A stretch of DNA of 64,000 bases from Paramecium pentaurelia (lineage: Eukaryota > Ciliophora > Oligohymenophorea > Peniculida > Parameciidae): positions 1 to 64,000 of the forward strand of contig CAJJDO010000012.1 in the NCBI GenBank assembly GCA_905183005.1, written 5' to 3'. The translations under genes were made by a program, and so were the position numbers. The notes beneath the pieces are model-generated. The model ran no database searches, was not told where the DNA came from, and was given only the letters and a program-made list of their open reading frames with translations. Within the stretch, counting starts at the first letter, position 1. Each line of letters opens with the position of its first letter. Positions 36,001-49,447 of the stretch are shown in pieces.

Positions 36001-37256
36001 TCAACTTATATACTACACCTTAATTAATATAAAGAACTTATGCATTTTAATTGGTATTATTAGCATAAATCATTTTTTAAGTAATAGTTCTATACTTAAT
36101 TGAATCTAAAAGTTTAATTTTACCTACTGTGATAAATGAGGGATAGTAGAAATTAAATGAGAATTTAGAATAGGAAATAATTGATGAAAGGATTAGAATA
36201 GAAAAAGGAAATATCTCTGATCCTATTATTTGTAAAAATTTAGAGAAGGAATATATAAAGGATAAGCCTACACTTTAGAAATTGACTTTTGGAGTAAAAT
36301 AAGGAGAAATATTTGGAATTATTGGTCCAAATGGAGCTGGAAAATCTACACTTATTAATGTATTCACTGGTATTAATACTCCAACTTAAGGTGTTGCATT
36401 AATTAATGGTGCTGAACCTAAATAAAGAAATTAAGAAATTATGTAACATGTTGGAATCTGTCCTTAATTTGATTGCATTTGGGAAAATTTAACTCCAATT
36501 GAACATTTATAATTATTTGGTAGAATTAAAGGATTAAATGGAAATGATTTAAAATAAGCTGTTGATTATTTTATCAAAACTATGTAACTTGATTTGTTTG
36601 TAAAAACAAAAGCTGGATAATTAAGTGGAGGAAATAAAAGAAAATTATGTGTTGCAGATGCTTTAATTGGAGGAAGTGATATTACATTTTTTGATGAACC
36701 AAGTACTGGTGTAGATCCAATATCAAGAAGATTTTTATTTAACACATTATAAAGAAATATTTAATTAAGAAATTGTTCTGCAATTATGACTACTCATACT
36801 ATTGAGGAGGCTGAAAGTTTGAGTTAAAGAATAGGAATTTTGATAGCTGGTTAATTCAAATGTTTAGGAACTCCTTAATATTTGAGATAGTAAATTTATT
36901 ATTAATAATTAGAAAATATAGTAAAGGTTATCAAATATCGGTTAAATTCAGTAATGTGGATGAGCATTAAGTTTAGGAAATTGTTAATTCAATTTAATAA
37001 GAATTTCCTACTATTAATAGATTAGATGATAAAAGAGTAGGATTTATGACATTTTCAATAAATGACTTAAGTTTTAGCTTTTATAAAACGTTTTAATATT
37101 TTGAAAGATAAATATAAAACGGGATCATTGAAGATTTCTAAATTAATGAAAGGTAATTATACTTAATTATATTTTAGTTCTCTTGAATAAATATTTATTC
37201 ATTTTAGTAGAATTTAATAAGAAATAAATGAATAGGAAGGAGTAATCTTTGATTGA
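33053..37256 (+). CDS. ABC transporter, A subfamily (full-length ABCA)
   Basis: 1359 residues after five introns (33177-33203, 33329-33352, 33422-33446, 36890-36912, 37153-37177). Layout TM-NBD-TM-NBD. The first membrane block follows MSTCEQIGFIVKKNLLVSLR and includes the long loop of the A subfamily. NBD1: GHNGAGKTTAISLLTGM (Walker A), LSGGSKRKLSLAMSL (signature), IIFLDEPTSGMD (Walker B), TTHHLDEAELL (H-loop). NBD2: GPNGAGKSTLINVFTGI, LSGGNKRKLCVADALI, ITFFDEPSTGVDP, TTHTIEEAESL. The C-terminus SSLEQIFIHFSR is the ABCA ending. All ATPase motifs are intact, so it should be an active lipid-type exporter; the substrate is unknown. Confidence 0.95.
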
Positions 37257-37421
37257 TCATTTATTTGTAAGTTGTAATTTTTATTAATATTCATTAATCA
37301 ACAGAAAAATGTTAATTAGTTTAAAATTTACTTGAATTCTAATAAGTAGTTGATTGATTCACTAATTTTTATTTTGTTTCATGCAATGGATTGAAAGGTT
37401 TAAGTATTGAAAGGGAAGTTT

Positions 37422-40400
37422 TCAATAACTAAAATAATATTATATCATTACTTTTCGTTTAGAAAATAAAGAACAAGTAAATCCTAATTTCATTATAAAT
37501 CTTTATAAATGACTACATACAATATTAAAACCACATTGTTTATGGGTAGCAAATACTTTTTAATAAAATCCTTTAAATTCATGAAAAGTAATTTGATCTT
37601 TTGGATTCTTTTTATAGTATCTTTTTAACATATCCTATATTGCTGCAGCTCCTCTTGTTTTATGATTTGTCATATTATTATGAAGTCTTTTCATAAAATT
37701 TTCTGATTAGAGATCGTTTTATTTGAATTATTCTAAAGGTTAACCTCCATTCTCATTTGCTATTATTTATTTTGCTAATTCTTCATATCCTAAATCTTCA
37801 TCTTCTGGTTTGAAGAATTCTTCCATTTTTAATACCTATTCTTATTATTTTAAGAATTATTTTTCTAATTCTCCTTTAGATTTCAAAATGATATCACTAT
37901 TTTCAGAATTTCCTTAATCATGTAATTCTACAGAGTTTTTTTAAGTTAATTAACCAATTTTACTATCTAAACTTGTTTTTGTTTAAGGAGGATCAAATTA
38001 ATTCAAATCTAATAAAGTTTATAATTTTTATTTTCCTTGAGAATCAAGGGATCTTTAATTTCTAAGTTGTTTTTATCTAAATGATTCTTATGATTATCGA
38101 GAACTTTGAGGAGAAGTGAATTCAAATTATTATAAATTATCTGAACTTAAACCCCCTGTTTAATGTATTATTTAACTTTGATTCAATGCAATAGCAACAG
38201 CTGTTTCTAATTTTTTTGGTAATTGTTAAGCTATATTTTATTTGATATTCATAGGAAGATCTAATTAAGTAATTGTACTTTATAGTAATTACATCAATAG
38301 ATAATTTTCAGTTTAAGTTTCTTAATCAATATGTCCTAATAATATATTTATTAATATTTACTCTAATGCCAATAGGTTGTAAATTATTATTAATCTTCAT
38401 CATTTAATTTGATAGTCATTTAAAGTTATTATGGAACTGATGTGCTTGATCTTTTAATTGGAGAACTTCCATTAAATTTTAAATAATCTTTTTTATGCTT
38501 AATCTATTCATCTGTTTCTTCAATAGTATTTGATTATTTTAAACTAAATTTATCTAAACTTTATTAAGATGTAATATTTGAAGGAATTTCTTCTACAGTT
38601 TCAATCATTTAAACATCTACTGTTTTTTTTGTTTGAATATTTTTACTTTAAGTAATTTACTATCCTTTTTTTATGGTTTATTTTTTTTATTCTTTTTAAG
38701 TAGTACTTCTTGAAAATTTAACCTTAGTGTTACCATTCTCTGATTAACTATCATCACTCTCCTATAATTATTCCTATCCTTCAGTTTGAATTCTCCTTCC
38801 ACTTACATTATTCTTTTTATCAACTGACGTAATTCTTTAAGGTTTATTTATGGCTTATCCAGATTATGTCCTTTAAGTTTCAAAATTAGTTGCTGTTTAT
38901 GTTTCATCTTAATCTTTAATTGAATTTTAATTTTTAAAAAAATCTTTGGATGCTACTTCTAAAGTAGTTTATCTTCTAGTTACTTTATTAGAGAAAGATT
39001 GCTTTTTAATTTTTTGTTTCTTCAATTCAGCAGATTAATTTAATGTAGAATCTTCTTCATCTATTTTAAGAATAGATTTTTATTTTTTTTTCTTTGGATT
39101 GAAATTTGTTTAACTCAATTACAAAGATACTTTAACAGATCTTTCTGAATTAGATTTTGGACTATTTGTTTATCTTGATTCTATTTAAACTTAATTTTTA
39201 TTTTTTATTTTTTAACTTGCTTTAATAGTATTTGAATGAGTAGGAGATCTCTCAAATCCCATATCATCTAATCTTTCTCTATTTGATATTTCACTATTCT
39301 TATACATTTATTAAGAAGAATCTAATCTTTAATCAATTGAATAACCATCTTCATTCAATTAATTTTCAAAATCATATGCAGATTTATATCTACTTGTTTA
39401 TCTAGGTGTTCCATTTTATGAATTTTATATATTTTAATCATCACTTTTATCTTAAAACTCTGTGTATTAGTATTTTAATTCTCTCCCTGAACTTGGACTT
39501 ATTTTAATTAATTCACTTTTTAGTTAATAAACTTTTTATTAAAATTGTTAATTATCTTTTTGTAATTTTTAAATTAAATTTTATTATCCAATATCAGTAC
39601 ATTAAATAGCTTAATCTTGAAATGTCTTTGAATTAAAAGAAGTAAGTTACTTTTCTAATTTCTTAAATTCATAATTTAATTATGCTTTATCTTGTTCTGA
39701 TTTACTAACATTTAATTTCATTGATTCCAATTCTAAAGCAGTTTGTATATATTAATTTTCTGTTTATCTAACCTTATTTTATAATTCAAATATTTCTTAA
39801 TTCTTTTTATCAACTTCCATTTTCTTTTCAATTAATTCTTATTTTATTTTTTCACTAACTTAAGATTCATCAGCAGAACTTTAATTACCTCTCTTTGATG
39901 AACTTAATTTATCTTTTTTATGTTAAGGTTATTATACTTATAATGTTCTACTTTTCAATAATTCATCCTATTTTTATTTGTGTTACATTTATTAAAACAA
40001 TTTAGCAACAATTTTAAAAGTTTCTGATTATATATCTTTATAATTATGTGTTATATGATGTAAAAATTCATCCAAAACATCTTTTACAATTTATGGTTCT
40101 TATTTAGATGCCTCTACCATTAATTAATCCATTTCAGTTGTTTTAGTGTAAATTGTTTTATATATTGATTTTAACTTTTCTGTTGCTGATGATTCAGCCA
40201 CTTAATTTAACTCATGTTTCTCTTACATCACCTTTTGTATTTCTTCTAAATTCTTTAAATTTTCTTTTGTAATTTCTGATAATTTAATCTCTAAATAATC
40301 TTTATTAAATCCTCTTATTGCTTCTTAGATATCTAAATTAGTATCTGTCCCTTGACTTACCATTAATGTTATTTTTGGATCATATCTTTTCATTACTATT

Positions 40401-40963
40401 TACATATTCAATTTATTACTCTACCTTAAGACTTCTTGCAATATCTCCCTTTAATTGTCATCAATTTCATAGTTCATTTTATGCTTATATTCAGTTTAAG
40501 GTTATCCAGAAATTGATGGTAATCCTGTTTATTATCTACTCATCTATCTCATCATATTTTTTGTCTAAGGAGTCTGATAAGCTGATACTCGTACACCTCC
40601 TAATTAACCTATTTCTCCTATTCCATCTTTCATTTACCTTTTTGTCTATGATATCAAGTCCATCTTTTATTGAAAATCACTTGTCTCATTATCAAACTCA
40701 TTAACCATTTTACTATTATAAACAGTTTTGTATAATTCTTTCCATACTGATGACAATTTATTTACTATATGACTAAACTCATTCAAATCTCTTGATTACA
40801 ATAAGAAACCTATTTCATTAGCAGCAGCATCCAAATTATTTGATATTGTTTACAAATTTGCTTAAATGCCTTATTTAACGATTGATTTATTTAATCCTTA
40901 CAAGAATTATTGTAGTTTTTGTATACTTTAATGTTCTGCTGAACTTTATTGATTTGATAGCAT
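37422..40963 (-). CDS. Very large Gln/Ser/Lys-rich coiled-coil protein
   Basis: 1171 residues; one intron (38336-38361). The N-terminal 120 residues are helical (LDAAANEIGFLLQSRDLNEF, IVNKLSSVWKELYKTVYNS). A coiled coil follows (ELEQKM-type heptads, LQNKVRQTENQYIQTALEL), then some 400 residues of Ser/Lys/Gln-rich disorder with many acidic-Ser patches (VSGRRIQTEGQEQ, QESDDSQSENGNTKV). Near the C-terminus FMKRLHNNMTNHKTRGAAAI and FHEFKGFYQKVF look folded. The exact end depends on whether a possible 20-nt intron near 37500 is used. No catalytic motif; role unknown, probably a scaffold with phosphorylation sites. Confidence 0.8.
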
Positions 40964-41020
40964 TTTAGAGATATAATCTTAACAAAAAAAAACAATAAAT
41001 AATAATTAACTCAAAGTAAT

Positions 41021-43003
41021 TCATAAAAGTTATTTATTTATATTTTCTCTTAAAAATGCTGGATTTAGAATTAATTATTTTTATTAAATACTTTAATTTT
41101 TCTTAATTAAGTCTAATAATGTTTTTGACAAATCTGAGGATTTTTATTATAAGCAATAATTCACAACTTAATTATAGTTTATAATTAATAATAGCATCAC
41201 TGATAATTAAATGGCAAAATTGTCATTAGGATGCTCATTTAAATAATCAATTAACCTATTAATTATTTTTTTTAATTCTTTAGTATCTTCAAATGTATAT
41301 TGAAAATCTTTTGTTTACATAATCTTAGTTCTATGTTAACCAATAATTTATTCAATCTATTTTTTAATTATAAAATGACTTGGTATTAAGTCATATTGAT
41401 TTTATATTAATTTTAATAATTGTTATATCCCATGTTAATTTTAACCCATAGGAGATAAACTATTTTCTTTGAAATTATTACTAAAAGTTCTCTTTAATTT
41501 AGAATTTTAATTGAAATTATAATATCCATTATTCATAATATTATTGATTGGATCTCTTGTCTTTTCTTCAATCTAAAATTCAGTTACTTTAGTTTTATTT
41601 GATGAATTTTCTTAGTCTTAAATATGTCTATTAGATGTATTAGTTGATTTAGATTAGAGATAGCTTGGAGATTTACTCTACTCATTATTATCTTTTTAAT
41701 CTTATGGTGTTGTATGGGCATTTTCCAAATACTTCATTAAACTGAGTTTTTTATTAGCAAACTTAATTATTGAATTACTCCTTTCTCTTTCAGAATCTGA
41801 TGTAATAGTTGTAGTTTGTCTTTAAGGTGTGACTTTTTAAAGATAAGATAATTTTGGAGTTGTGCATTTAACTTTTTATCTTTCATCTGATTTATCCTTA
41901 TCATGATTATTGGCATTACTTAAGCTTCTATTATGACGACTAGTGAAATTGCAATTTCCCATACTTTCAGTTCTTAATTTAGTTCTTTGATGTGGTCCTT
42001 TTTCAATATTTTCAGTAGCTTAATTATTTTATTAGTTTTGCTAACTTTAATATTGTATAGGATGTTTTTAAATTAGAGGTAGCATACTTTAGTTTGGAAT
42101 ATTGATTAAATCTTAAGTATTTGTTAATTCAAATAGACCATCCCATGAAATTCTTTTATCTTCATATATTTAGAGGCAACTTCTAATTATCTATTTAGTT
42201 TAATCGCTTACTCTTGGAAAGCAGGGAAAATCTAAGGGCTTGAAATAATATAATATAATACCTTGGAATCCAATTTTGCCATTAATTCAACAAGATTTGA
42301 AGAATGCCATGGAGTTATGCCATAAAGCAATTCATATAAAATTAAACCTAATGACCATATGTCACATTTAGATGTATATGATTGTCTTTTTAAAATTTAT
42401 GGACTCATATAAAGAGGAGTACCAACCAAAGAATTCATTATAGCATCTATATGTGAATCAACCTATTTAGCAAAACCAAAATCAGTAATTTTAAACTCTC
42501 CATCATGTATCATGATATTTGCAGGTTTTATATCTCTATGAATGATACCAATTTTCAATAAGGCTTTTATGCCATGAAGCAAATCCCTAAATATATTCAT
42601 AGCATCAACTTCAGAGATTAATCTAATTTTAATAAAAAAGTAATACTTTCTTTTTTTTAAATACTCCCTTAAATCTCCTCCATTACAATACTCAGTAATT
42701 ATATATGTATTATTCACACTTTGTAAGACATCAATTAATTTGACAATATTTTTATCTTCTATGAGTTTCATAATCTCAATTTCTGATGCTATTAATTAAT
42801 TGGCATAGTCTGTCTATAATATTTTTTTATCTATAATTTTCAAAGCTACAATCTTATCTGAATTAAATATTATTAATGATTTTACTGTCATTCATATTCT
42901 TGCCAGCATAAACAGTTCCGTAAGCTCCTTTTCCTACTTTTGCCTTGAAACTAAATTAGTAATTCTAGATTTTCTTATCAGGAGGGTATTGAAGAAAGGA
43001 CAT
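41021..43003 (-). CDS. Ser/Thr protein kinase, ULK-like, with long tail
   Basis: 635 residues after three introns (42858-42885, 42623-42646, 42239-42261). The kinase domain starts near residue 13: VGKGAYGTVYAGKN, KIVALKIID, YIITEYCNGGDLREYLKKR, HRDIKPANIMI, DFGFAK, GTPLYMSPQILKRQSYTSK, CDIWSLGLILYELL and IIRSCLQIYEDKRISWD. It keeps all catalytic residues and shares the MSPQ activation-segment variant with the kinase at 11.4 kb, suggesting one family. The 360-residue tail is Asn/Ser/Thr-rich and disordered, then ends in a helical segment (LLKLIQNQYDLIPSHFII, LIDYLNEHPNDNFAI). Only 57 bp separate its stop from the start of the next minus-strand gene. Confidence 0.9.
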
Positions 43004-43413
43004 TTTGAATTTGAAATTAAAATAAAAAATTAAATAAAAATCTAAATAAGTTGCGCAAGAAATAATTCTTATCATATTATAAAAATAATCAAGAGATATA
43101 TTAATGATCAAATTTTACTAAGATTTTTTCGATTATATTATGCATAAATTTAGTATATCCTTAGATTTTATATTCAATTTTGAATTTAATGATTAATTTG
43201 CATATATTTATTTGATTAATCACTATAAAGTGTTGATTAAATAATAATATCTATATGTATTTTATTAATATTTTTGCTATTGAATTATATATACTTTATA
43301 AATTCTTTTTGTTAAATAGAAGATATTTGTAAAATTATTTTCATTTTAATATCTAAAGTTATGTATAATTATTAAATTTATATGTGATATTAAAATTTTA
43401 ATGCAAATAATGT
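43004..43413. other. Intergenic spacer
   Basis: 410 bp of AT-rich spacer upstream of the kinase start. No gene or repeat seen. Confidence 0.55.
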
Positions 43414-46400
43414 TCAATATTTTCTATTTGAAGAAATTCTCTAATAGGAGAATCCAGATGTAGTTTCAACTGATTGAATTGTTTAAACATTTGCAACATC
43501 ATTATTTTGTCTATATTAATTTACCATTTATTGTTAAACTTATTTTTCATTATTACTTCTTAAGACATCCAATTCTGCTGACATCATTGCAACTAAACAC
43601 AATAAATCAGTAATTTTGTTAGATAAATCTTCATTTGATTAGAACATTGAACTATTATACTAAATATTGATATTATCATTACTACCAAAATTACCTTATG
43701 TACCATTATTTCTATCAATTATATTAGTTTTTGCTTTTAATCTTTAAATTTCTAGTGAAAGCATAGCAATTCTATTTTCATATTCAATAATTAATTTTTT
43801 TAATCTTTCATATTCATCTAAATCAATTCCTAAAGTTTTATTTTATAATTCAGTATATTTAACGGTCATTTCCTTTACTTAAACTGTTAATTAATTGAAC
43901 TTTTCTTAAATTGGTTGCAAAATACCAGATAATCTTTCATTTTCTGCTGCAATCAATAAATATTAAAGTAAAATATTATCTCCTGTATCTGCTTTCTTTA
44001 AGGCATCTTAAACTTAGTTCATCAATGTTTATTATTAAGATTCTAAAAGTTCACATCTTTCAATAGTTTATAGTAATTCTATATGTTTAGCTTCTAATAA
44101 CTTCTTTAATCTTTCTATTTCATTTATAAATTATTAATTCTTATTAACAGCATCTCTATTTGTTTTCTCAATTTATCTATACTCTAAAAGAGCCAATTCT
44201 ATTCTAGAATGCTTTTATTTCCAATCTTCAGTTTCTGAAGTTATTTGTTTCACTAAAGAATTTAATCTCTCTATTTCAGTCATTAAAACAGCAATTCTAT
44301 GATCTGATTACTTAAGTCTATCTTCCATACTAGAATATTCATTAAATTTTAATTCTAATTATCTAATCTTTTCCTTATAATCTTCTGCTATCCTTCTTAA
44401 TTTAGTTAATTCCTCTTGATTTCCATTAGTTACTGCCTATTATTCTTATAATGATTATTAAAGATTATTATTTTAATCTTACAATTAGTTATTAGATTCT
44501 TCTAAGTTTTAAACTTCTCTAACTAATTAAGATATTTCATTTTCTTTTTAAGCTAATTCATCCTATTATTATGCAATTACTGAATTAGCTCTATCTAATT
44601 CTGATTTGGCTTATGCAAGTTCATCTTGTAAATCTCTCATTTATTCAAGATTGTTTTTAAGTTTTCCTAATTCTTTTTGTTATTAATCATACTAATTTTT
44701 CATTTGATCTAATAAACCTCTTAATCTTTCTAATTCTCTATCAGCCAATTACTTTTATCCAGCTTCTCTATTTAATTATTAATTATCTTTCTCAAACTTT
44801 TATAAATCATCTTCCAATGTATCAATATAATGATCCATTTCAAGCAATTTAGCTTCTAAATCTTTTATTCTTTTTAATGCATCTTCTAATTCTTATTATT
44901 TTTAATCAAATAATCTTTATTTCTCTTTAAGATTGTTCTGTAAATCTGAAACCTTGTCATTTAATTAATTCTTCTCATCTTATAATTCATTAAGTTAATC
45001 TTTTATTTCATCAAGTTATCCTAAATTTTATGTTTGATTTTCTAAATCTTATTATAAATTATTATTTTCCTAAACTAATTCTTAATTCTATCTTTTTAGA
45101 TCATCAGTTTGTTATTTCAAATTCTAATTTTCTTATTATGATTTAGATAAATCAGTCTAAGCTTTCCTTAAGTCTCCTTATGCTTTTTATAAATCTCCTT
45201 ATGCTCTTTATAGATCATTTTTAGATCTTTATAATTCATTATTCATTTATGCAAGTTTAGTTTCATTGTCTCTGAATAATGTCTATAATTTATTAACTTC
45301 ATCATCTTTAGCTTTTAATAACATTTTGTATCTAGATAACTCTTAAGCCAAACCCACTACTTTTTCTTCTAATTCATCTATCTTTTATTATAAGAATCTA
45401 ATTTAATCATCCTAAGAACCTTAATTTTATTACAATTCAGATAAGAGTCTCTAAAATATATAATTTTATATTAACCTTTAAATCTCCTATTTCTCTATCT
45501 TTTGATTATAATTATTTTTTATTTTCATCTAAATTCTTTAATAATTAATCAGGATTTTAGTTATTCAATTACATTTTCATCTTATCCAATTCTGCAGCTT
45601 TTTTTTTTAATTAATCAAGCTCCTTTTATATATCAGCTATTAATTCAAATTATTATTTTACATGGATTTGAAAATTATTTACTTATTTCATCAAATTTAT
45701 CAGCTTTTTATCTTAATTTTTCTAATTCTTTTTCTAAATCTGAAAAGTTTTTGCCATTTAATTTTTTATTAATATCATCAAATTGTTATGCCTTTTTTTT
45801 CAAATTTTCTAATTCTTTTAATAATTCATCTAAAATCCTACTCAATTTAGATACCTGGAGCTTTAACACCTATTTTCTTTTACAAATCATCTAAAATCTT
45901 AGCTTTTTTTCTGAGTTCTTCTAATTCTTTTGAAATCTCTTCAGGCCCTTTCCCTCCAAATAGTTTATTTTATAATTATAATTGCAATTCTAAATCTCTT
46001 TAAGATTTCCTCCAATTTGGATCATAATCTTTGAGTTACTCTTCAAGTCTTCTAATTTCATCTTCCAACTCTCTAATTATTATTACAAGTCTTTCACGTT
46101 CTTCAGAATAGCTATTTACTTCACTAAATGAATTATAATTGAAATATTACGATGTTTGATTTTTCAATTTTTCCATTAAATCCCTAATTTACATCTCATA
46201 ATTCACTCTATCTAATCCTGAGTCTATAAAATTTTGAATCTCCTATTTCAATTAAGTATTTTCTTTAACTAGCCTTTCTACTTCTACTGCCATTAAAAAG
46301 CAAGCAATATCCAATTCCTGATTCTATCGTTTTCCCAAATCATTTCTAAAATAATTATCTTTGATACTTATATCTCACTCTTGTTTCATATCCAGGAACA

Positions 46401-46480
46401 TTCAACTCCTTTGAGATTGCCTCTGATGTGTATCTTTAAGATGTAAAAGAACTTTAATAAGTTCTTTAGTATCCTGACAT
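43414..46480 (-). CDS. Long coiled-coil protein
   Basis: 989 residues after four introns (46346-46367, 45830-45854, 45637-45661, 45451-45475). It starts MSGYQRTYQSSFTSQRYTSE with an N-terminal Ser/Tyr/Arg head. Nearly the whole remainder is heptad coiled coil: LEDEIRRLEEQLKDYDPNW, LEELRKKAKILDDLQKKI, LQRAQGDLQKAQGDLRKAQ (an 11-residue internal repeat), LARLRGLLDQ-like LERLRGLLDQMKNQ, and IEKTNRDAVNKNQQFINEI. The tail is Asn/Ser-rich. A short head plus a long rod resembles intermediate-filament-like or basal-body fibre proteins, but that is inference. No enzyme motif. Confidence 0.83.
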
Positions 46481-47136
46481 TATGTTAAATTATATATTCC
46501 GTTTTTATTTAAAACTATAGTTATTGAATAACCACCAAAAAAAAAAGAATATGTATACATTAATTATATAGTTATATGAACTTTAACAATTATGGTTTAC
46601 AATTTGTATAGAAATATAATATTAATAATATTTTCTATATTTTAACAATTTTAAGTAACTCAATACTATATCATATCAGAACTAGAAAACATCTATCAAA
46701 ACCATTAAGATGACTGCTCATGACAAAATATAATAGTGTATATAATATACTTTATTAATTTTCTATCAGTATCTTACAATTTATTAGGTAAAATAATGCA
46801 TATAAAATTTAAAGTATTTATATTTAATAAAAACATGCTCAATTCTACTTAAAAAGTATTTAAATGTCTTAATTTATTATCAAAAAATAAAGCAAAATAT
46901 CTTTAACAATTCAACAATATACTTAATTTAACTTATTTGATATTCTTTCAAGAAGTTCTATTTAAATACAAAATTAGATGAATTAAAATTCTGATGATAT
47001 TATAATTATATAGATTAATTTCAATTTAAGGAATATTATTACACAAAAGGAAGAATACCTATTTCTGAATTATTTTATAAAATTCGAGATAATCAATATA
47101 TTAATTAAAAAATTATAATTGACATTTAGTGAATTA
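46481..47136. other. Divergent intergenic region
   Basis: 656 bp, very AT-rich, between the start of the coiled-coil gene and that of the cNMP-binding gene. No gene, RNA or repeat supported. Both promoters must be here. Confidence 0.55.
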
Positions 47137-49130
47137 ATGAGTTCCTACATTCAATCCTAATTTAATATTTCAGATAAATAATTGTTTGATTTTACAAAGC
47201 CTTAGCCAAACTCAGATTCAGATGAAGATGAATTAAATCAATCATTACTATTAATGAATAATAAAGATTATAAAAAATAAAAGAAACTTATTGATATTGA
47301 ATCCATAAAATCAGAACTAAATAAGTTACCACCTTTCACTATTGATCATTAGCAAAAAAAATATAGTAAAAAATTTCAGAAAGCAAGTTTAAGAACTTTA
47401 TCGAATACATTCATTCCAACTTCACCAATTTTAATTGAACAACTTGGATAAGTAAAATCAATAAAATTTATGAAAGAATAAATTCCACCTGAAATTATGC
47501 ATAAAGTATATACTTAATTAAGGTATTACTTATATATTAGATTTTAGATATTAATACATTCCAGCATTTAATATAGTATATAGATAGGGAGACCAAAATA
47601 AATACTTTTATATTATTCTAGATGGAAGATGTGTAGTTTTAAAACCTAAAGAAAAAATGGTTGGAATTAATAGTATAGAGATTGAATTAGATTAAGAAAA
47701 TAAATCAACCATTGATCCTTATGGTTTAAAGAGTTTATTTCCTGAGTATATGATAATGAAAATGCTATTTTCTGGAGAGTATGATTTTTAAATAGAAAAT
47801 TGTTAGTTCTTTTGGTGAGGTTGCTATAAAATTGGAAAGTTCAAGGGCTTCAACAGTTTTTGCAGTTGAAAATACTCATCTTTTATATATGACTGAAGCA
47901 GCATATGTTTAATTATTGGATCCTTATTTAAGTGAAGCATTAGAAGAAAAAATATAATATTTTAAAAGAAATACACTATTCACATCAGCTGATTCAGACT
48001 TGAATGAAATAATGGGAATTTTACTAGAATGTAGAAAAATATCATATAAATCTGGAGAAATCATATATCAAGAAGGAAATAAATCTAATTCCTTATTTTT
48101 TATCATTAATGGAGAAGTTTAACTTTCCAAAACGATTGGAGACAGGAATCTAGTATTATCTTCTTATGGAGAACATTAATAATTTGGAGAAGTGGAAATT
48201 TTGAATAAAATCACAAGATTTACTACTGCTAGAGCTATATCACCTAGATTAATTGTTTATAAAATAAGAAAAAATAAATTTTTTAATAATCTAGGCAACT
48301 TTGTTGTTTATGATAATATGAAGAAATAATCTAAATTAATTCTTTAACATTGGAATATAATTTATAAATCTGCTATTGCATAAATGAATGATCAAAATAA
48401 TGTAAAAGCTGTATATCAATATAGGTTTATTTGCATATTGATAAAAAGAAAACTTAAGAAAAAAGAAAGAAGTATCACTCATCTAACCATAGCATGAGTT
48501 AAGTTTAAGTATATCAAAATATGACAGAATCAGGTATAATAAATGATGATTCTTGTGAACTACTCACAGAAGATAAGGGATAAAGAGTTTTTAGTAATGC
48601 ACTTCAATAATATTAGTAAAAATTAAAGAAATTTGGAAATCAAAATCTTGAATCCTAAACAAAATAAGTTAGAGAACTGTATTAAAATACTTAAATTATT
48701 AAGTACTTATAATGATGAGAGACTAGTTCCTAAATTAAGATAGAGGAAGTTGGAAAAATTCTCTTTTCATGCTAAATTGCCTAGCATAAGTCCTAATAAA
48801 ATTCTCCCTTAGATGAATTTAGATTAGATTCTAGATTCAATAACAAGATTGCCAAAAGTACCATAGGATAATTTAATACTTTCTTTAATGTATCAGGAAG
48901 CGTATAAATCTAATAACCCTGATAAAAAGGCTAGATAAGTCCAATAACTTATATAAGCTTCATTCAAAAAAGTCAGAAAATATTAAACCTCTAAAGAACC
49001 AATATTAAACTAAGCAAGATTCAAATCTACTGATTCTTTATTGAAGAATCTTAAAATTAATGACAGTTTAGAAGAAAAGAAAGAGAAAATAGATTATCTA
49101 AATTTCGTTTAGCCAAAAAAAATATTTTGA
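47137..49130 (+). CDS. Protein with two cyclic-nucleotide-binding domains
   Basis: 632 residues after four introns (47523-47547, 47779-47806, 48402-48424, 48509-48527; the last is 19 nt). Two cNMP-binding folds lie in tandem. In the first, YIPAFNIVYRQGDQNKYFYI and DGRCVVLKP lead to FSGDSFGEVAIKLESSRAST. In the second, RKISYKSGEIIYQEGNKSNS and FFIINGEVQLSK lead to EHQQFGEVEILNKITRFTT. The first phosphate-binding cassette keeps GE but has SSRAST where PKA regulators have RAA; the second has TRFTT, so binding may be altered. No dimerisation domain, pseudosubstrate or channel region is present. The tail is basic and helical (KLENCIKILKLLSTY). A PKA/PKG-like sensor or scaffold. Confidence 0.85.
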
Positions 49131-49150
49131 TTTATTTTTAATAAAATTTT

Positions 49151-49366
49151 ATGGAAAATTTATAAATTTCTTAATTTTTAATAGATTGGATAATCTTAAT
49201 TGTTATTTACACTTTTAATTAGATTTTAGATTATATAAGTAATGTTCGGATAGCAGAGTAAAATACTCAATAAATTTAAAGTAAAGTAAACTCTTAAAGT
49301 TTAACTAATCCAGAAAATTAGGTAAACTATTTAGAATTAGAGATTGGATTAAAATTAAAACGTTGA
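49151..49366 (+). CDS. Small single-pass membrane protein (71 aa)
   Basis: One uninterrupted frame from ATG 49151 to TGA 49364, 20 bp after the previous gene. It reads MENLQISQFLIDWIILIVIY, one hydrophobic helix after a short head, then NQILDYISNVRIAEQNTQ and a charged end ELEIGLKLKR. That is a tail-out single-pass topology. It is too short to rank above chance by length alone, but composition and order are protein-like. No family recognised. Confidence 0.45.
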
Positions 49367-49447
49367 GATTATAGAATAAGAATAATCCAAATAGTATTTG
49401 TTTTTTATTCATATTATTTTACTATATTTATACACTAAATTTATAGC

